Source: Caldisericaceae bacterium (GTDB lineage Bacteria; Caldisericota; Caldisericia; Caldisericales; Caldisericaceae). From it: a stretch of DNA of 39,622 nt. Both the position numbers and the translations under genes were made by a program. Location: positions 1-39,622 of the forward strand of contig JALVXB010000023.1 of assembly GCA_027023025.1 (NCBI GenBank), in the 5' to 3' direction. Numbering within the stretch: the stretch's first letter is position 1; each line of letters begins with the position of its first letter. Positions 1 to 7,730 of this stretch are shown in pieces. The notes beneath the pieces were generated by a model. That model made no database searches. It was not told where the DNA came from and worked only from the letters and a program-made list of their open reading frames with translations.

Positions 1-1
1 C

Positions 2-29
2 TTGACATGAAAAAGAATATTCGTATTAT
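2..29 (+). promoter_or_regulatory. Sigma-70 promoter of the tRNA cluster
   Basis: A perfect -35 TTGACA (2-7) and a TATTAT -10 (24-29) are separated by 16 bases, about a dozen bases before tRNA-Lys. The predicted transcription start is near 36. This is the best consensus promoter in the window, as expected for a stable-RNA operon. It was identified by pattern only. Confidence 0.8.
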
Positions 30-41
30 AGTAAAGGCAAT

Positions 42-117
42 GGGCCGTTAGCTCAGCAGGTAGAGCATCTGCCTTTTAAGCAGAGGGTCACAGGTTCGAA
101 TCCTGTACGGCTCACCA
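42..117 (+). tRNA. tRNA-Lys (UUU)
   Basis: A full cloverleaf is visible. The acceptor arm GGGCCGT pairs with ACGGCTC, the D arm and the GGTTCGAATCC T arm are normal, and the anticodon loop CTTTTAA gives anticodon UUU. The 3' CCA is encoded. It is the first gene of the six-tRNA cluster, two bases before tRNA-Glu. Confidence 0.97.
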
Positions 118-119
118 AT

Positions 120-194
120 GCCCTCGTGGTCTAGCGGTTAGGACATCGCCCTTTCAAGGCGGCGGCAGGAGTTCGACTCTCCTCGAGGGCACCA
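120..194 (+). tRNA. tRNA-Glu (UUC)
   Basis: Acceptor GCCCTCG pairs with CGAGGGC, and the anticodon loop CTTTCAA gives anticodon UUC, which reads GAA and GAG. The T arm contains GTTCGACTC and the CCA end is encoded. It lies two bases after tRNA-Lys and seven before tRNA-Val, so the three are almost certainly one precursor transcript. Confidence 0.97.
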
Positions 195-201
195 ATGTTG
201 T

Positions 202-276
202 GGGCGGATGGCTCAGTGGTAGAGCACTTCCCTCACACGGAAGGGGTCACAGGTTCGAATCCTGTTTCGCCCACCA
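202..276 (+). tRNA. tRNA-Val (CAC)
   Basis: Acceptor GGGCGGA pairs with TTCGCCC. The anticodon stem CTTCC/GGAAG encloses loop CTCACAC, giving anticodon CAC, which reads only GUG. The 3' CCA is encoded. A C34 valine tRNA is optional in bacteria and normally supplements a UAC isoacceptor located elsewhere. Confidence 0.95.
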
Positions 277-286
277 CCTGTAATGC

Positions 287-315
287 TTGCAATATTGGGT
301 GAATTTTTATATAAT
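287..315 (+). promoter_or_regulatory. Internal promoter before tRNA-Asp
   Basis: TTGCAA (287-292) and a perfect TATAAT (310-315) are 17 bases apart in the 51-base gap between tRNA-Val and tRNA-Asp. The predicted start is near 322, six bases before tRNA-Asp. It may drive tRNA-Asp, tRNA-Gly, tRNA-Thr and, by read-through, hppA. Confidence 0.75.
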
Positions 316-327
316 ATCGCAAAGAGT

Positions 328-404
328 GGGGTCGTGGTGTAGCGGTTCAACACGCCGGCCTGTCACGCCGGAGACCGTGGGTTCAAATCCCATCGATCCC
401 GCCA
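328..404 (+). tRNA. tRNA-Asp (GUC)
   Basis: Acceptor GGGGTCG pairs with CGATCCC, with one G-T pair. The anticodon stem CCGGC/GCCGG encloses loop CTGTCAC, giving anticodon GUC. The T arm GGGTTCAAATCCC is canonical and CCA is encoded. It is the first gene after the internal promoter at 287-315. Confidence 0.97.
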
Positions 405-412
405 CTTTTAGA

Positions 413-487
413 GCGGGAGTAGCTCAGGGGTAGAGCACTGCCTTGCCAAGGCAGCTGTCGCGGGTTCGAATCCCGTCTTCCGCTCCA
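413..487 (+). tRNA. tRNA-Gly (GCC)
   Basis: Acceptor GCGGGAG pairs with CTTCCGC. The anticodon stem CTGCC/GGCAG encloses loop TTGCCAA, giving anticodon GCC, which reads GGC and GGU. The T arm is GCGGGTTCGAATCCCGT and the CCA end is encoded. It lies eight bases after tRNA-Asp. Confidence 0.97.
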
Positions 488-517
488 TTTTTATTTGAAG
501 ATTTACTTTTAGTGGGT

Positions 518-593
518 GCCGGCGTAGCTCAGTTGGTAGAGCAGCTGATTCGTAATCAGCAGGTCGTCTGTTCAAGTCAGATCGCCGGCTCCA
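518..593 (+). tRNA. tRNA-Thr (CGU)
   Basis: Acceptor GCCGGCG pairs perfectly with CGCCGGC. The anticodon stem GCTGA/TCAGC encloses loop TTCGTAA, giving anticodon CGU, which reads ACG. CCA is encoded. It ends only 24 bases before the hppA start codon, with no terminator or clear promoter between, so tRNA and hppA mRNA appear to share a transcript. Confidence 0.96.
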
Positions 594-617
594 TAATAAT
601 TTGTGAGGGAGGTTAAG

Positions 618-2618
618 ATGGAGAGTTTTGGTATTGTTTTTGTATTTGGTCTTTTATCCTTGATTGTCGCCCTATCTCTCGGTATTATCGTAATAAAGAA
701 AAGTTCTGGAAATGAAGTAATGGTTAAAATTTCTCGTGCTATTCAACATGGTGCATCTGCTTTCCTTATAGAAGAATATAAAACTATGTCGATCTGGGTT
801 ATAATTTTTGCCGCTATTATATGGTTTATTATATCTCCCTATGTAGCAATAAGTTTTGTTCTGGGAACTATACTTTCTGTCTTGTCTGGATATCTTGGAA
901 TGGCTATTGCAACCCGTGCAAACGGAAGAACTGCACAGGCGGCGCGCACGAGTCTTGGTGAAGCACTAAAGGTTGCGTTTTCTGGTGGTTCTGTTATGGG
1001 TTTGACTGTTACAGGACTCGGTATTTTAGGTTCTATTTCCACATATCTTTTTGCTCTCCACTTCTTATCTAAAACTATTAATCCCCTTATCGTAATTACG
1101 GGCTACTCGATGGGTGCAAGTTTTGTTGCTTTATTTGCACGCGTTGGTGGTGGTATATATACGAAAGCGGCCGATGTGGGAGCGGACCTCGTAGGTAAAA
1201 TAGAAGCGGGAATTCCTGAAGATGACCCGAGAAATCCTGCAGTAATTGCAGATAATGTAGGAGATGATGTAGGAGATACTGCAGGGATGGGCGCAGACCT
1301 TTACGAATCTTATGTAGGTTCTATCTTGAGTGGTGTAATTCTTGGGAGTTTTGCTTTTGGTATTTCGGGCGTAAAGTTTGTTTACCTTATTGCAGGTTAT
1401 GGCATACTTGCTTCGATAATAGGAGTGTTATCGGTACTTTTAATTGCGCGTGGAAATGTAAATCCACAGAAAGCACTAAACATAGGAACTATTGTTGCAA
1501 ATGCTATTGCAATTTTATTTATGTGGTACCTATCTGTTTCTGTTATTCACGATATTGGTACTTTCTTTGCGATTTTGTCAGGACTCGTAGTAGGGCTTGC
1601 AATTGGATTTATTACGCAGTATTATACGAGTGGTAACCCAATAAAAATTATAGCAAAGTCTTCTTCGGAAGGTGGTGCTGCTACTACAATTCTTTCCGGT
1701 ATGGCTGTAGGTTTGCAGAGTACATTTTTACCATTGATATTCATTGCAGTAGGGGTAGTAGTCGCCTATCTTACGGCAGGTTTGTTTGGTATTGCTCTTG
1801 CTGGAATAGGAATGCTGGCTACGCTGGGTATAAACTTAAGTGTGGATGCGTATGGTCCTATTGCGGATAATGCGGGTGGAATTGCAGAGATGTCTGGACT
1901 GCCTGAGGAAGTAAGGGAAAGGACTGACATACTGGATGCACTTGGAAATACGACCGCCGCAATGGGTAAAGGATTTGCAATTGGTTCTGCAGCGCTTACC
2001 GCACTTGCACTATTTTCTTCGTATGCAAAAGCGGTAAATCTTACATCAATTAATATGCTTTCTCCTTATGTCGTTGCAGGTGCCTTAATTGGAGGTGCTT
2101 TGCCTTACCTGTTCTCTTCGTTCTCTATTATGGCCGTAAGTGATACTGCCAATCTTATGGTTGAAGAAGTTAGAAGGCAGTTCCACGAAATTCCAGGACT
2201 TATGCTAGGAAAAGCAGATCCAGATTACAAGCGTTGTGTTGCAATTAGTACAAAAGGTGCTTTAAAAAATATGATTTTACCGTCTGCGATTGCAGTTATT
2301 GCCCCATTTGCGACATTTTTTGCTTTCTGGAAGTACGGAAAGAATGCGCTTGGAGGTTTACTCGTAGGTGCTCTTATTTCTGGTGTTCTTCTTGCTATTT
2401 ATATGGCAAATGCTGGTGCAAGCTGGGATAATTCTAAAAAGTTTATTGAGCAAGGAAATTTTGGAGGCAAGGGTTCTGAAGCACATAGAGCAAGTGTTGT
2501 GGGCGATACTGTAGGTGACCCATTAAAGGATACAGCAGGGCCTTCACTTAATATACTTATAAAGCTTATGGTTACTGTATCTCTTTTATTTATTCCTTAT
2601 TTAGTTAAACTTTTGTAG
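618..2618 (+). CDS. hppA: Membrane-bound K+-dependent ion-pumping pyrophosphatase
   Basis: This inner-membrane enzyme hydrolyses pyrophosphate and uses the energy to export Na+ and/or H+. The protein is 666 aa, almost wholly hydrophobic segments. Visible signatures are the pyrophosphate/Mg loop DVGADLVGK (186-194), DNVGDDVGD (212-220), an ion-gate Glu in LYESY (E230), GNTTAA (443-448) and the C-terminal DTVGDPLKDTAGPSLN. Alanine at 447 instead of lysine is the known mark of the K+-dependent subclass. The surroundings resemble the Thermotoga Na+ pump, but the ion cannot be settled from sequence. The usual DNVGDNVGD has Asp for Asn at 217. I chose ATG 618, preceded four bases earlier by AGGGAGGT; the in-frame GTG at 603 lies upstream of that site. 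It follows tRNA-Thr directly and is one base upstream of the LCP gene. Confidence 0.96.
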   Translation: MESFGIVFVFGLLSLIVALSLGIIVIKKSSGNEVMVKISRAIQHGASAFLIEEYKTMSIWVIIFAAIIWFIISPYVAISFVLGTILSVLSGYLGMAIATRANGRTAQAARTSLGEALKVAFSGGSVMGLTVTGLGILGSISTYLFALHFLSKTINPLIVITGYSMGASFVALFARVGGGIYTKAADVGADLVGKIEAGIPEDDPRNPAVIADNVGDDVGDTAGMGADLYESYVGSILSGVILGSFAFGISGVKFVYLIAGYGILASIIGVLSVLLIARGNVNPQKALNIGTIVANAIAILFMWYLSVSVIHDIGTFFAILSGLVVGLAIGFITQYYTSGNPIKIIAKSSSEGGAATTILSGMAVGLQSTFLPLIFIAVGVVVAYLTAGLFGIALAGIGMLATLGINLSVDAYGPIADNAGGIAEMSGLPEEVRERTDILDALGNTTAAMGKGFAIGSAALTALALFSSYAKAVNLTSINMLSPYVVAGALIGGALPYLFSSFSIMAVSDTANLMVEEVRRQFHEIPGLMLGKADPDYKRCVAISTKGALKNMILPSAIAVIAPFATFFAFWKYGKNALGGLLVGALISGVLLAIYMANAGASWDNSKKFIEQGNFGGKGSEAHRASVVGDTVGDPLKDTAGPSLNILIKLMVTVSLLFIPYLVKLL

Positions 2619-2619
2619 T

Positions 2620-3585
2620 ATGAAAGTTCTTAAAACTATAACGGTTTTAGTAATTATAGTAGCGATTCTCGTTGTAGGTGTCTATGTATTTCTTACGGCG
2701 AAGAATTTTAGTGGTATTAACGAAAATAGTAGAAGTGCAAACCACAATAAACCTAAAGTTAGTACCGTGCCTCTTGACTTCACAAAAACGATAAATATTC
2801 TTATATTAGGGAGTGATCAGAGATCTTGGGATGCTTCTGGCCGTTCAGATGTAATTATACTCGTTAATATCAATCCAAAAACTAAAAAAATCAATTTGAT
2901 ATCTATTCCTCGTGATTCACGCGTAGAAATCCCGGGGCATGGGTTTAATAAAGTTAACGCTGCGTATAATTCCCTCTTTTATAGCGACGGTGGTATAAAG
3001 CTCTCTATCAAAACGATAGAAAATTTACTTGGACTTCCTGACGGAAGCATTCCTTATTTTGTCGTTTTTAACTTTAACGGTTTTAAAAAGGTTATTGACG
3101 CATTGGGAGGTGTTACTATTGATGTTACTGAACCTATGCATTATCATTCTAAGTTGGGTGATGTAAACATAGATTTAGACCCTGGGGTTCAGCATTTAGA
3201 TGGAGAAAAGGCATTAGAATATGCTCGTTTTCGTTATGATCAATACGGAGACTTTACGAGAACGCCTGACGGTAAAATACACGGACGAGTAGCGCGACAG
3301 GAAAAACTAATAGAAGCGCTTATCAATCAAACAAAAAGTTTAAGGACGATCTGGAAGTTGCCGCAAATATCTAAGGCAATCAGCGAAGCAATTTATACAA
3401 ACATTACTCCCACGCAATTCACCAAACTTGCGCTGCTTCTTAAAAATGACACTTCAAAGGACTTAAATATTATCCCATTCCCTGGGGAAGACAAGTATAT
3501 AGACGGAATCTCTTATGTAGTGCCTGACTATGAGAAGCTAAGAGAAATAGGTAAAAAATATTTTTGGCCTAAAAGTGTTGAATGA
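2620..3585 (+). CDS. LytR-CpsA-Psr (LCP) family protein
   Basis: LCP proteins are membrane-anchored enzymes that transfer undecaprenyl-pyrophosphate-linked glycopolymers to peptidoglycan or other acceptors. The 321-aa product has one N-terminal transmembrane helix (about 5-27), a short linker, and an extracytoplasmic LCP domain from about 57. Conserved features are ILGSDQR (D66, R68), GRSD (74-77), IPRDS (97-100), FNKVNAAYN (109-117) and the later ALEYARFRYD and GRVARQEKL. These supply the arginines and acids that bind the pyrophosphate lipid. The start codon is one base after the hppA stop and lacks an evident ribosome site, so translation is probably coupled. The actual polymer and acceptor are unknown. 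Confidence 0.9.
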   Translation: MKVLKTITVLVIIVAILVVGVYVFLTAKNFSGINENSRSANHNKPKVSTVPLDFTKTINILILGSDQRSWDASGRSDVIILVNINPKTKKINLISIPRDSRVEIPGHGFNKVNAAYNSLFYSDGGIKLSIKTIENLLGLPDGSIPYFVVFNFNGFKKVIDALGGVTIDVTEPMHYHSKLGDVNIDLDPGVQHLDGEKALEYARFRYDQYGDFTRTPDGKIHGRVARQEKLIEALINQTKSLRTIWKLPQISKAISEAIYTNITPTQFTKLALLLKNDTSKDLNIIPFPGEDKYIDGISYVVPDYEKLREIGKKYFWPKSVE

Positions 3586-3614
3586 TAACGGATGTTTTTA
3601 TGAGAGATTGAAGT

Positions 3615-3643
3615 CACCGGTAAATGAGCCGGTGCTTTTTATT
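3615..3643 (+). terminator. Rho-independent terminator after the LCP gene
   Basis: The inverted repeat CACCGG (3615-3620) / CCGGTG (3629-3634) has an eight-base loop and is followed, after one C, by five T and an AT-rich tail. It closes the tRNA-hppA-LCP transcript. Confidence 0.75.
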
Positions 3644-3657
3644 TATGGGTACAAACC

Positions 3658-3666
3658 TGTTATAAT
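3658..3666 (+). promoter_or_regulatory. Extended -10 promoter for the HD gene
   Basis: TGT followed by a perfect TATAAT (3661-3666) is an extended -10 element; no good -35 stands 17 bases upstream. The predicted start near 3672 would begin the message at the AGGGAGGT ribosome site (3672-3679), giving a leader of only about 12 bases. Confidence 0.65.
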
Positions 3667-3683
3667 TAAATAGGGAGGTATTA

Positions 3684-4364
3684 GTGAAGGATTTATTTGA
3701 TAAAGTAAAAGATATTGTGGAAAAAGAACTTTCGTCTTCTGCACACGACCTTGACCACACATTCAGAGTTTTACAGAATGCGAAGTTGATTGCGCGGAGA
3801 ATGAAAGGCGTGGATCTGGAAGTACTTGAACTCTCAGCACTTTTGCACGACATAGCCCGTATGAAAGAGGATGAAGATAGAACGGGGAGTATAGACCATG
3901 CATTGCTTGGTGCTGAGATGGCGGCAAACATTCTGAGGGGCTTTAACTATCCAGAAGGTAAAATTGAAGTAGTCACAGACTCCATTCGCTCACATAGATT
4001 TCGTGCCGATAGAGAACCAAAGTACATTGAAGGCCGTATCCTCTTCGATGCGGACAAATTAGATGCGATAGGTGCAATTGGTATTGCTAGGGCATATATG
4101 ATTGCAGGGCAGATGGGGGAAAAGCTTTATATGCCTATAGAAGATCTGGATAAGTACGAAAAAGAAAACCTTGTAAATGGTAAAGCAACAGGTAGGATAA
4201 AGGATATTAGTAAACATTCCGTGAATATTGAATACGAGACTAAATTTAAAAAGATACCCAAAAGACTTTTTACGAAAGAAGCGAAACGGATTGCAAGAAA
4301 AAGGCTCCACTTTATGGAAGTTTACTTTGATAGGTTAGAAAAAGAAGTAAAAGGAGATGTATAG
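3684..4364 (+). CDS. HD-domain phosphohydrolase
   Basis: A 226-aa soluble protein of the HD superfamily, whose members cleave phosphate esters of nucleotides or related compounds with a bound metal. The expected ligands are visible: H25 in HDLDHT, the H55-D56 pair in LLHDIAR, and D124 in FDADKLDAIG; H72 and H104 could bind a second metal. No extra domain is present. The start is GTG at 3684, five bases after AGGGAGGT. The gene begins a run continuing into polX three bases downstream, so it may serve DNA repair or nucleotide clean-up, but this is only context. The substrate cannot be named. Confidence 0.85.
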   Translation: MKDLFDKVKDIVEKELSSSAHDLDHTFRVLQNAKLIARRMKGVDLEVLELSALLHDIARMKEDEDRTGSIDHALLGAEMAANILRGFNYPEGKIEVVTDSIRSHRFRADREPKYIEGRILFDADKLDAIGAIGIARAYMIAGQMGEKLYMPIEDLDKYEKENLVNGKATGRIKDISKHSVNIEYETKFKKIPKRLFTKEAKRIARKRLHFMEVYFDRLEKEVKGDV

Positions 4365-4367
4365 TCT

Positions 4368-6107
4368 ATGCGTAATAAAGAGGTTGCCGAAAAATTTTAC
4401 GAGCTTGCCAAACTTGCAGAAATTGCAGGTGAAAATCCTTTCAAGGTTCGTGCGTATCTTGAAGCAGCGCGTAGAATAGAGAACTTAACCGTTCCGATAG
4501 AGGACCTTGCAAAAGAAAACAAGCTTACCGAAATAAAAGGCATCGGTAAGAGTATAGCGGAAAAAATTGTACAGTACTTAAGTACGGGTAAAATCGAAAA
4601 GCTCGAGATGCTTAAAGAAAAAGTCCCGCCTTCTCTTCTTGAACTCGAAAAGGTGCCAGGGCTTGGTGCCAAACGAGCAAAAATACTTTACGAAACATTA
4701 GGTATAAAAACTGTAGACGAACTGAGAAAGGCAGCTGAATCTGGTAAAATAAGAAATCTTCCTGGTTTTGGAGAAAAAACTGAGAAAAAAATACTGGAAG
4801 GCCTGAAAAGTATGAGAGACAAGACGGTAGATAGAGTACTTTTAGGCATTGCGTATCCACTTGCACAAAGCATAGTGCAGAAACTGAGAGAAAATTCTCC
4901 AATAGATAAAATTCAAGTGTGTGGAAGCATCAGAAGGATGAAAGAAACAATTGGAGACATTGACATACTCGTTACATCTGAAAAACCCGATAAAGTAATG
5001 GACGCATTTGTAAAACTCCCTCAGGTAAAGGAGGTTATCGTAAAAGGCGATACGAAAACTTCAATTTTTACGCACGAGAATTTGCAGGTGGATTTGCGTG
5101 TAGTTGAACCTTCTTCGTTTGGTGCTGCTATACAGTACTTTACTGGTTCAAGGCAGCATAACATACACTTAAGAGAACTTGCAATTAAGAAGGGGTTAAA
5201 AATAAATGAGTACGGAGTATTTGATTTATCAACTAATAGAAAAATTGCAGGTGAAAGGGAAGAAGATGTTTACGAAGCATTGGGTCTTCAGTGGATACCA
5301 CCCGAGATGCGAGAGGATCGCGGAGAAATTGAACTTGCAGAGAAACACGAGATCCCAACACTTATAGAACTAAAAGATATAAAAGGCGACTTGCACATGC
5401 ATACTACATATTCAGATGGCACTGCTTCCATTGAAAATATGGCAAAAGAGGCAATGAAATTAGGGTATGAGTATATAGTAATTTCTGATCATGCGAAAGC
5501 GCTTGGCATTGCAAATGGTCTATCTATTGAGCGATATTTAGAAGAAAAAAAAGAAATAGAATCTTTGAATAAGAAGTATGCACCTTTTAAGATTTTTCTT
5601 GGTACGGAGCTTAACATTCTTACGGATGGAGAGCTTGATTTTTCTGACGAACAGTTAGGCATTTTTGACATTTGCCTTGCAGGCATCCACACTGCTTTTA
5701 ACCAGAGTAAAGAACAGATGACGAAAAGGATCCTTTCGGCGATAAGAAATCCGCATGTGAGGATTATTGTACATCCTACGGGAAGGATTCTAAACGGAAG
5801 AGGTGGTTTTGACCTTGACCTTGATAAATTATTTTCCGAAGCAAAAAAACGAGGAACTGTTTTTGAAATTAATTCGTCGCCAGAAAGGCTTGACTTAAGT
5901 GATTTAAATGCGAAAAAGGCAAAAGAAGAGTATGGTTTAAGGCTTTCTATAGATACTGACGCACATTCTACTGATTCGCTTCGTAATATGTTTTACGGCG
6001 TAGGAGTTGCGCGTAGAGCGTGGCTCACTAAGGAAGATGTGATAAACACAAAGTCGTTAAAAGAGTTTGAAGCATTTCTACAAGAAAGGAAAAACGAGAA
6101 AAAGTGA
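4368..6107 (+). CDS. polX: DNA polymerase X family with PHP domain (PolX)
   Basis: This 579-aa protein has the bacterial PolX layout: a gap-filling family-X polymerase fused to a PHP phosphoesterase giving 3'-5' exonuclease or 3'-end cleaning activity. Helix-hairpin-helix motifs lie near 55-70 (EIKGIGKS), 96-110 (VPGLGAKRA) and 131-145 (LPGFGEKTE). The nucleotidyltransferase active site has CGSIRR (185-190) and GDID (D197, D199), with a third acid at D242 (QVDLR). The PHP domain begins at DLHMHTTYSD (341-350) and continues through SDHAK, AGIHTAF, HPTGR and DTDAHS. All expected metal ligands seem present. AGGAG at 4352-4356 precedes the ATG. Its role is base-excision or gap repair; uvrB lies downstream. 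Confidence 0.95.
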   Translation: MRNKEVAEKFYELAKLAEIAGENPFKVRAYLEAARRIENLTVPIEDLAKENKLTEIKGIGKSIAEKIVQYLSTGKIEKLEMLKEKVPPSLLELEKVPGLGAKRAKILYETLGIKTVDELRKAAESGKIRNLPGFGEKTEKKILEGLKSMRDKTVDRVLLGIAYPLAQSIVQKLRENSPIDKIQVCGSIRRMKETIGDIDILVTSEKPDKVMDAFVKLPQVKEVIVKGDTKTSIFTHENLQVDLRVVEPSSFGAAIQYFTGSRQHNIHLRELAIKKGLKINEYGVFDLSTNRKIAGEREEDVYEALGLQWIPPEMREDRGEIELAEKHEIPTLIELKDIKGDLHMHTTYSDGTASIENMAKEAMKLGYEYIVISDHAKALGIANGLSIERYLEEKKEIESLNKKYAPFKIFLGTELNILTDGELDFSDEQLGIFDICLAGIHTAFNQSKEQMTKRILSAIRNPHVRIIVHPTGRILNGRGGFDLDLDKLFSEAKKRGTVFEINSSPERLDLSDLNAKKAKEEYGLRLSIDTDAHSTDSLRNMFYGVGVARRAWLTKEDVINTKSLKEFEAFLQERKNEKK

Positions 6108-6787
6108 TAATACAAATTTATGCAATAACGAATGAGCCTGATGCTTTGGCGCTATGTGGAATGGGAGTTGACCACATAGGAATTGTTGCAAGCGAGAAAG
6201 GAAATCCTCAGCGTGGTATCGTCTCCCGTGAAAAAGCAATGCGGCTTGCTTCAATTATTAAAGAATACGGTAAAATTGCTTCACTTATTGTGGATGCCGT
6301 TGAATTTAACGATATAATGTTATGGGTAAAGAGCGTCCACCCTAATATATTCCACTTATGCAGGGGACTTCCTATTGAAAAGCTCTCGACGCTTAAAAAA
6401 ATACTAAACGACGAAGGTGTAAGTCTTATGTATGCCGTTCCAGTAAAAGGTACTTTTTCTATTAAATACGCAGAAAGCATCCAAGAGTATGTAGACTTTA
6501 TAATGCTCGATTCTCCTTTTGAAAGTAAACAAATGCCAGGTTTTGTTGGAGCAAGTGGAAGAACGCACGATTGGACGATTAGTGCCAAAATTGTGCAGGC
6601 AGTTTATAAACCGGTCATATTGGGAGGCGGCCTTTCTCCGGACAATGTCCAGGATGCAATAAGGATCGTTCGTCCTTTTGGGGTGGATGCAAAAAGTTCG
6701 CTTGATCTTCCAAGTGGATATGGAAAAAAAGACCTTTCAAAGGTAAGGGAATTTGTTAAAAAGGTGAGAAGTGTTGAAAGCGCATAG
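6104..6787 (+). CDS. TrpF-like (phosphoribosylanthranilate isomerase family) protein lacking the catalytic Cys
   Basis: A 227-aa TIM-barrel protein. Its C-terminal half matches TrpF well: an Asp in FIMLDSP (D136, equivalent to the general acid), GASGRTHDW (149-157), ILGGGLSPDNV (172-182) and RPFGVDAKSS followed by YGKKD. The N-terminal motif, KICGIT in true TrpF, reads QIYAIT here, so the general-base Cys is replaced by Tyr (Y6), and the QLHG motif is changed to HLCRG. No other trp gene is nearby. GTG 6104 overlaps the polX stop, and the 3' end overlaps the PfkB gene by 17 bases. I infer a related Amadori-type or other sugar-phosphate activity rather than tryptophan synthesis; the actual substrate is unknown. 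Confidence 0.75.
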   Translation: MIIQIYAITNEPDALALCGMGVDHIGIVASEKGNPQRGIVSREKAMRLASIIKEYGKIASLIVDAVEFNDIMLWVKSVHPNIFHLCRGLPIEKLSTLKKILNDEGVSLMYAVPVKGTFSIKYAESIQEYVDFIMLDSPFESKQMPGFVGASGRTHDWTISAKIVQAVYKPVILGGGLSPDNVQDAIRIVRPFGVDAKSSLDLPSGYGKKDLSKVREFVKKVRSVESA

Positions 6788-7700
6788 CGTGCTCGTAATA
6801 GGAGATAATTGTTTTGACATCGCGGTAAAAGGTTCTCTGAGTTTTAAAGAAGATGGAAACTTTATTCCAGAATCCTTTCATACGACCCCGGCAGGAACCG
6901 GTATAAATTTTGCCGTAGCATTTGCCAGGCTTGGGGGCGCGGTTAAGTATGTAACGCCTATTTCAGAAGATAGTTTTGGAACCGAAATCAGGCGGTTTTT
7001 ATCTAAAGAAAATGTGTCTTTTGCTGATTTTAAAACCAATAAAAGAACGGCTATTATTATTGCATTTGTTGGTGATGAAGGTGAGAGGACGACTTTTGCA
7101 CTTATTAAAGACAGTGCTTATGCAGACATAAAGTTTGAGACATTTAAGAAATATTTTTCAAAAGAAAAAGATTTGATCGCAGGTGTTTACATAACTGGTG
7201 GAATACTTACTGAGCAATGTGTACAGGAAGAAGTGATTAAAGCAGTTGAATTTGTAAGAAAATCCAACATTAAAGTGTTTTTTGACCCACAGGTCCGAAT
7301 AGGAAGAAAAATTTCTCATTTTATAGAAGTTTCAAATAAAATTGCAAAGTTAAGCGATGTAGTACTCGGGAATAAAGAAGAATTAAAGTGCATTGATTTA
7401 CCTGAGGATGCTCTGGTCGTTGAGAAGCAGGGTAAAAGTGGAGCGTTGATAATGAAAAACAAAAAGGAGATAGATCGCGTTTCTGGCGTAAAGGTAAACG
7501 CCGTTGACACTACAGGCGCAGGTGATGTTTTTAATGCCGCATTTTTGTATACTTATCTAAAAAACACTGCTTTAACAAAAGCGTTAGAATTCGCAAATTT
7601 AACAGCTGCCTTTTCTGTAACGAAGTTAGGCGTCTATTTTCCAACTGTTCCTGAAATTAAAAGGTTCGCTTTGTTAAATGGAATTTCTACGATATTTTAA
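6771..7700 (+). CDS. PfkB/ribokinase family sugar or nucleoside kinase
   Basis: A 309-aa cytoplasmic ATP-dependent kinase of the ribokinase superfamily. The C-terminal signature DTTGAGDVFNAAF (246-258) supplies the anion hole and catalytic Asp252; the N-terminal GTGINFAVAFARLGG (42-56) is the substrate-side signature, and VLGNKEE (198-204) precedes the ATP site. The substrate cannot be read from the sequence. I used GTG 6771, four bases after AAGGTG; the next codon, TTG 6774, is equally possible. The 17-base overlap with the TrpF-like gene implies translational coupling and perhaps successive steps on one phosphosugar. Confidence 0.85.
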   Translation: MLKAHSVLVIGDNCFDIAVKGSLSFKEDGNFIPESFHTTPAGTGINFAVAFARLGGAVKYVTPISEDSFGTEIRRFLSKENVSFADFKTNKRTAIIIAFVGDEGERTTFALIKDSAYADIKFETFKKYFSKEKDLIAGVYITGGILTEQCVQEEVIKAVEFVRKSNIKVFFDPQVRIGRKISHFIEVSNKIAKLSDVVLGNKEELKCIDLPEDALVVEKQGKSGALIMKNKKEIDRVSGVKVNAVDTTGAGDVFNAAFLYTYLKNTALTKALEFANLTAAFSVTKLGVYFPTVPEIKRFALLNGISTIF

Positions 7701-7730
7701 TGTATTGTTTCTATATTAAAAGTTATAAAT

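Noticed and set aside
603-617. Upstream GTG start for hppA
   Set aside because: It places the AGGGAGGT ribosome site inside the coding region; ATG 618 is correctly spaced and matches the family N-terminus.
7701-7730. Promoter for uvrB in the 30-base gap before it
   Set aside because: TATATT and TATAAA boxes occur but have no matching -35, and the second lies directly against the ATG. Read-through from the preceding genes is as likely.
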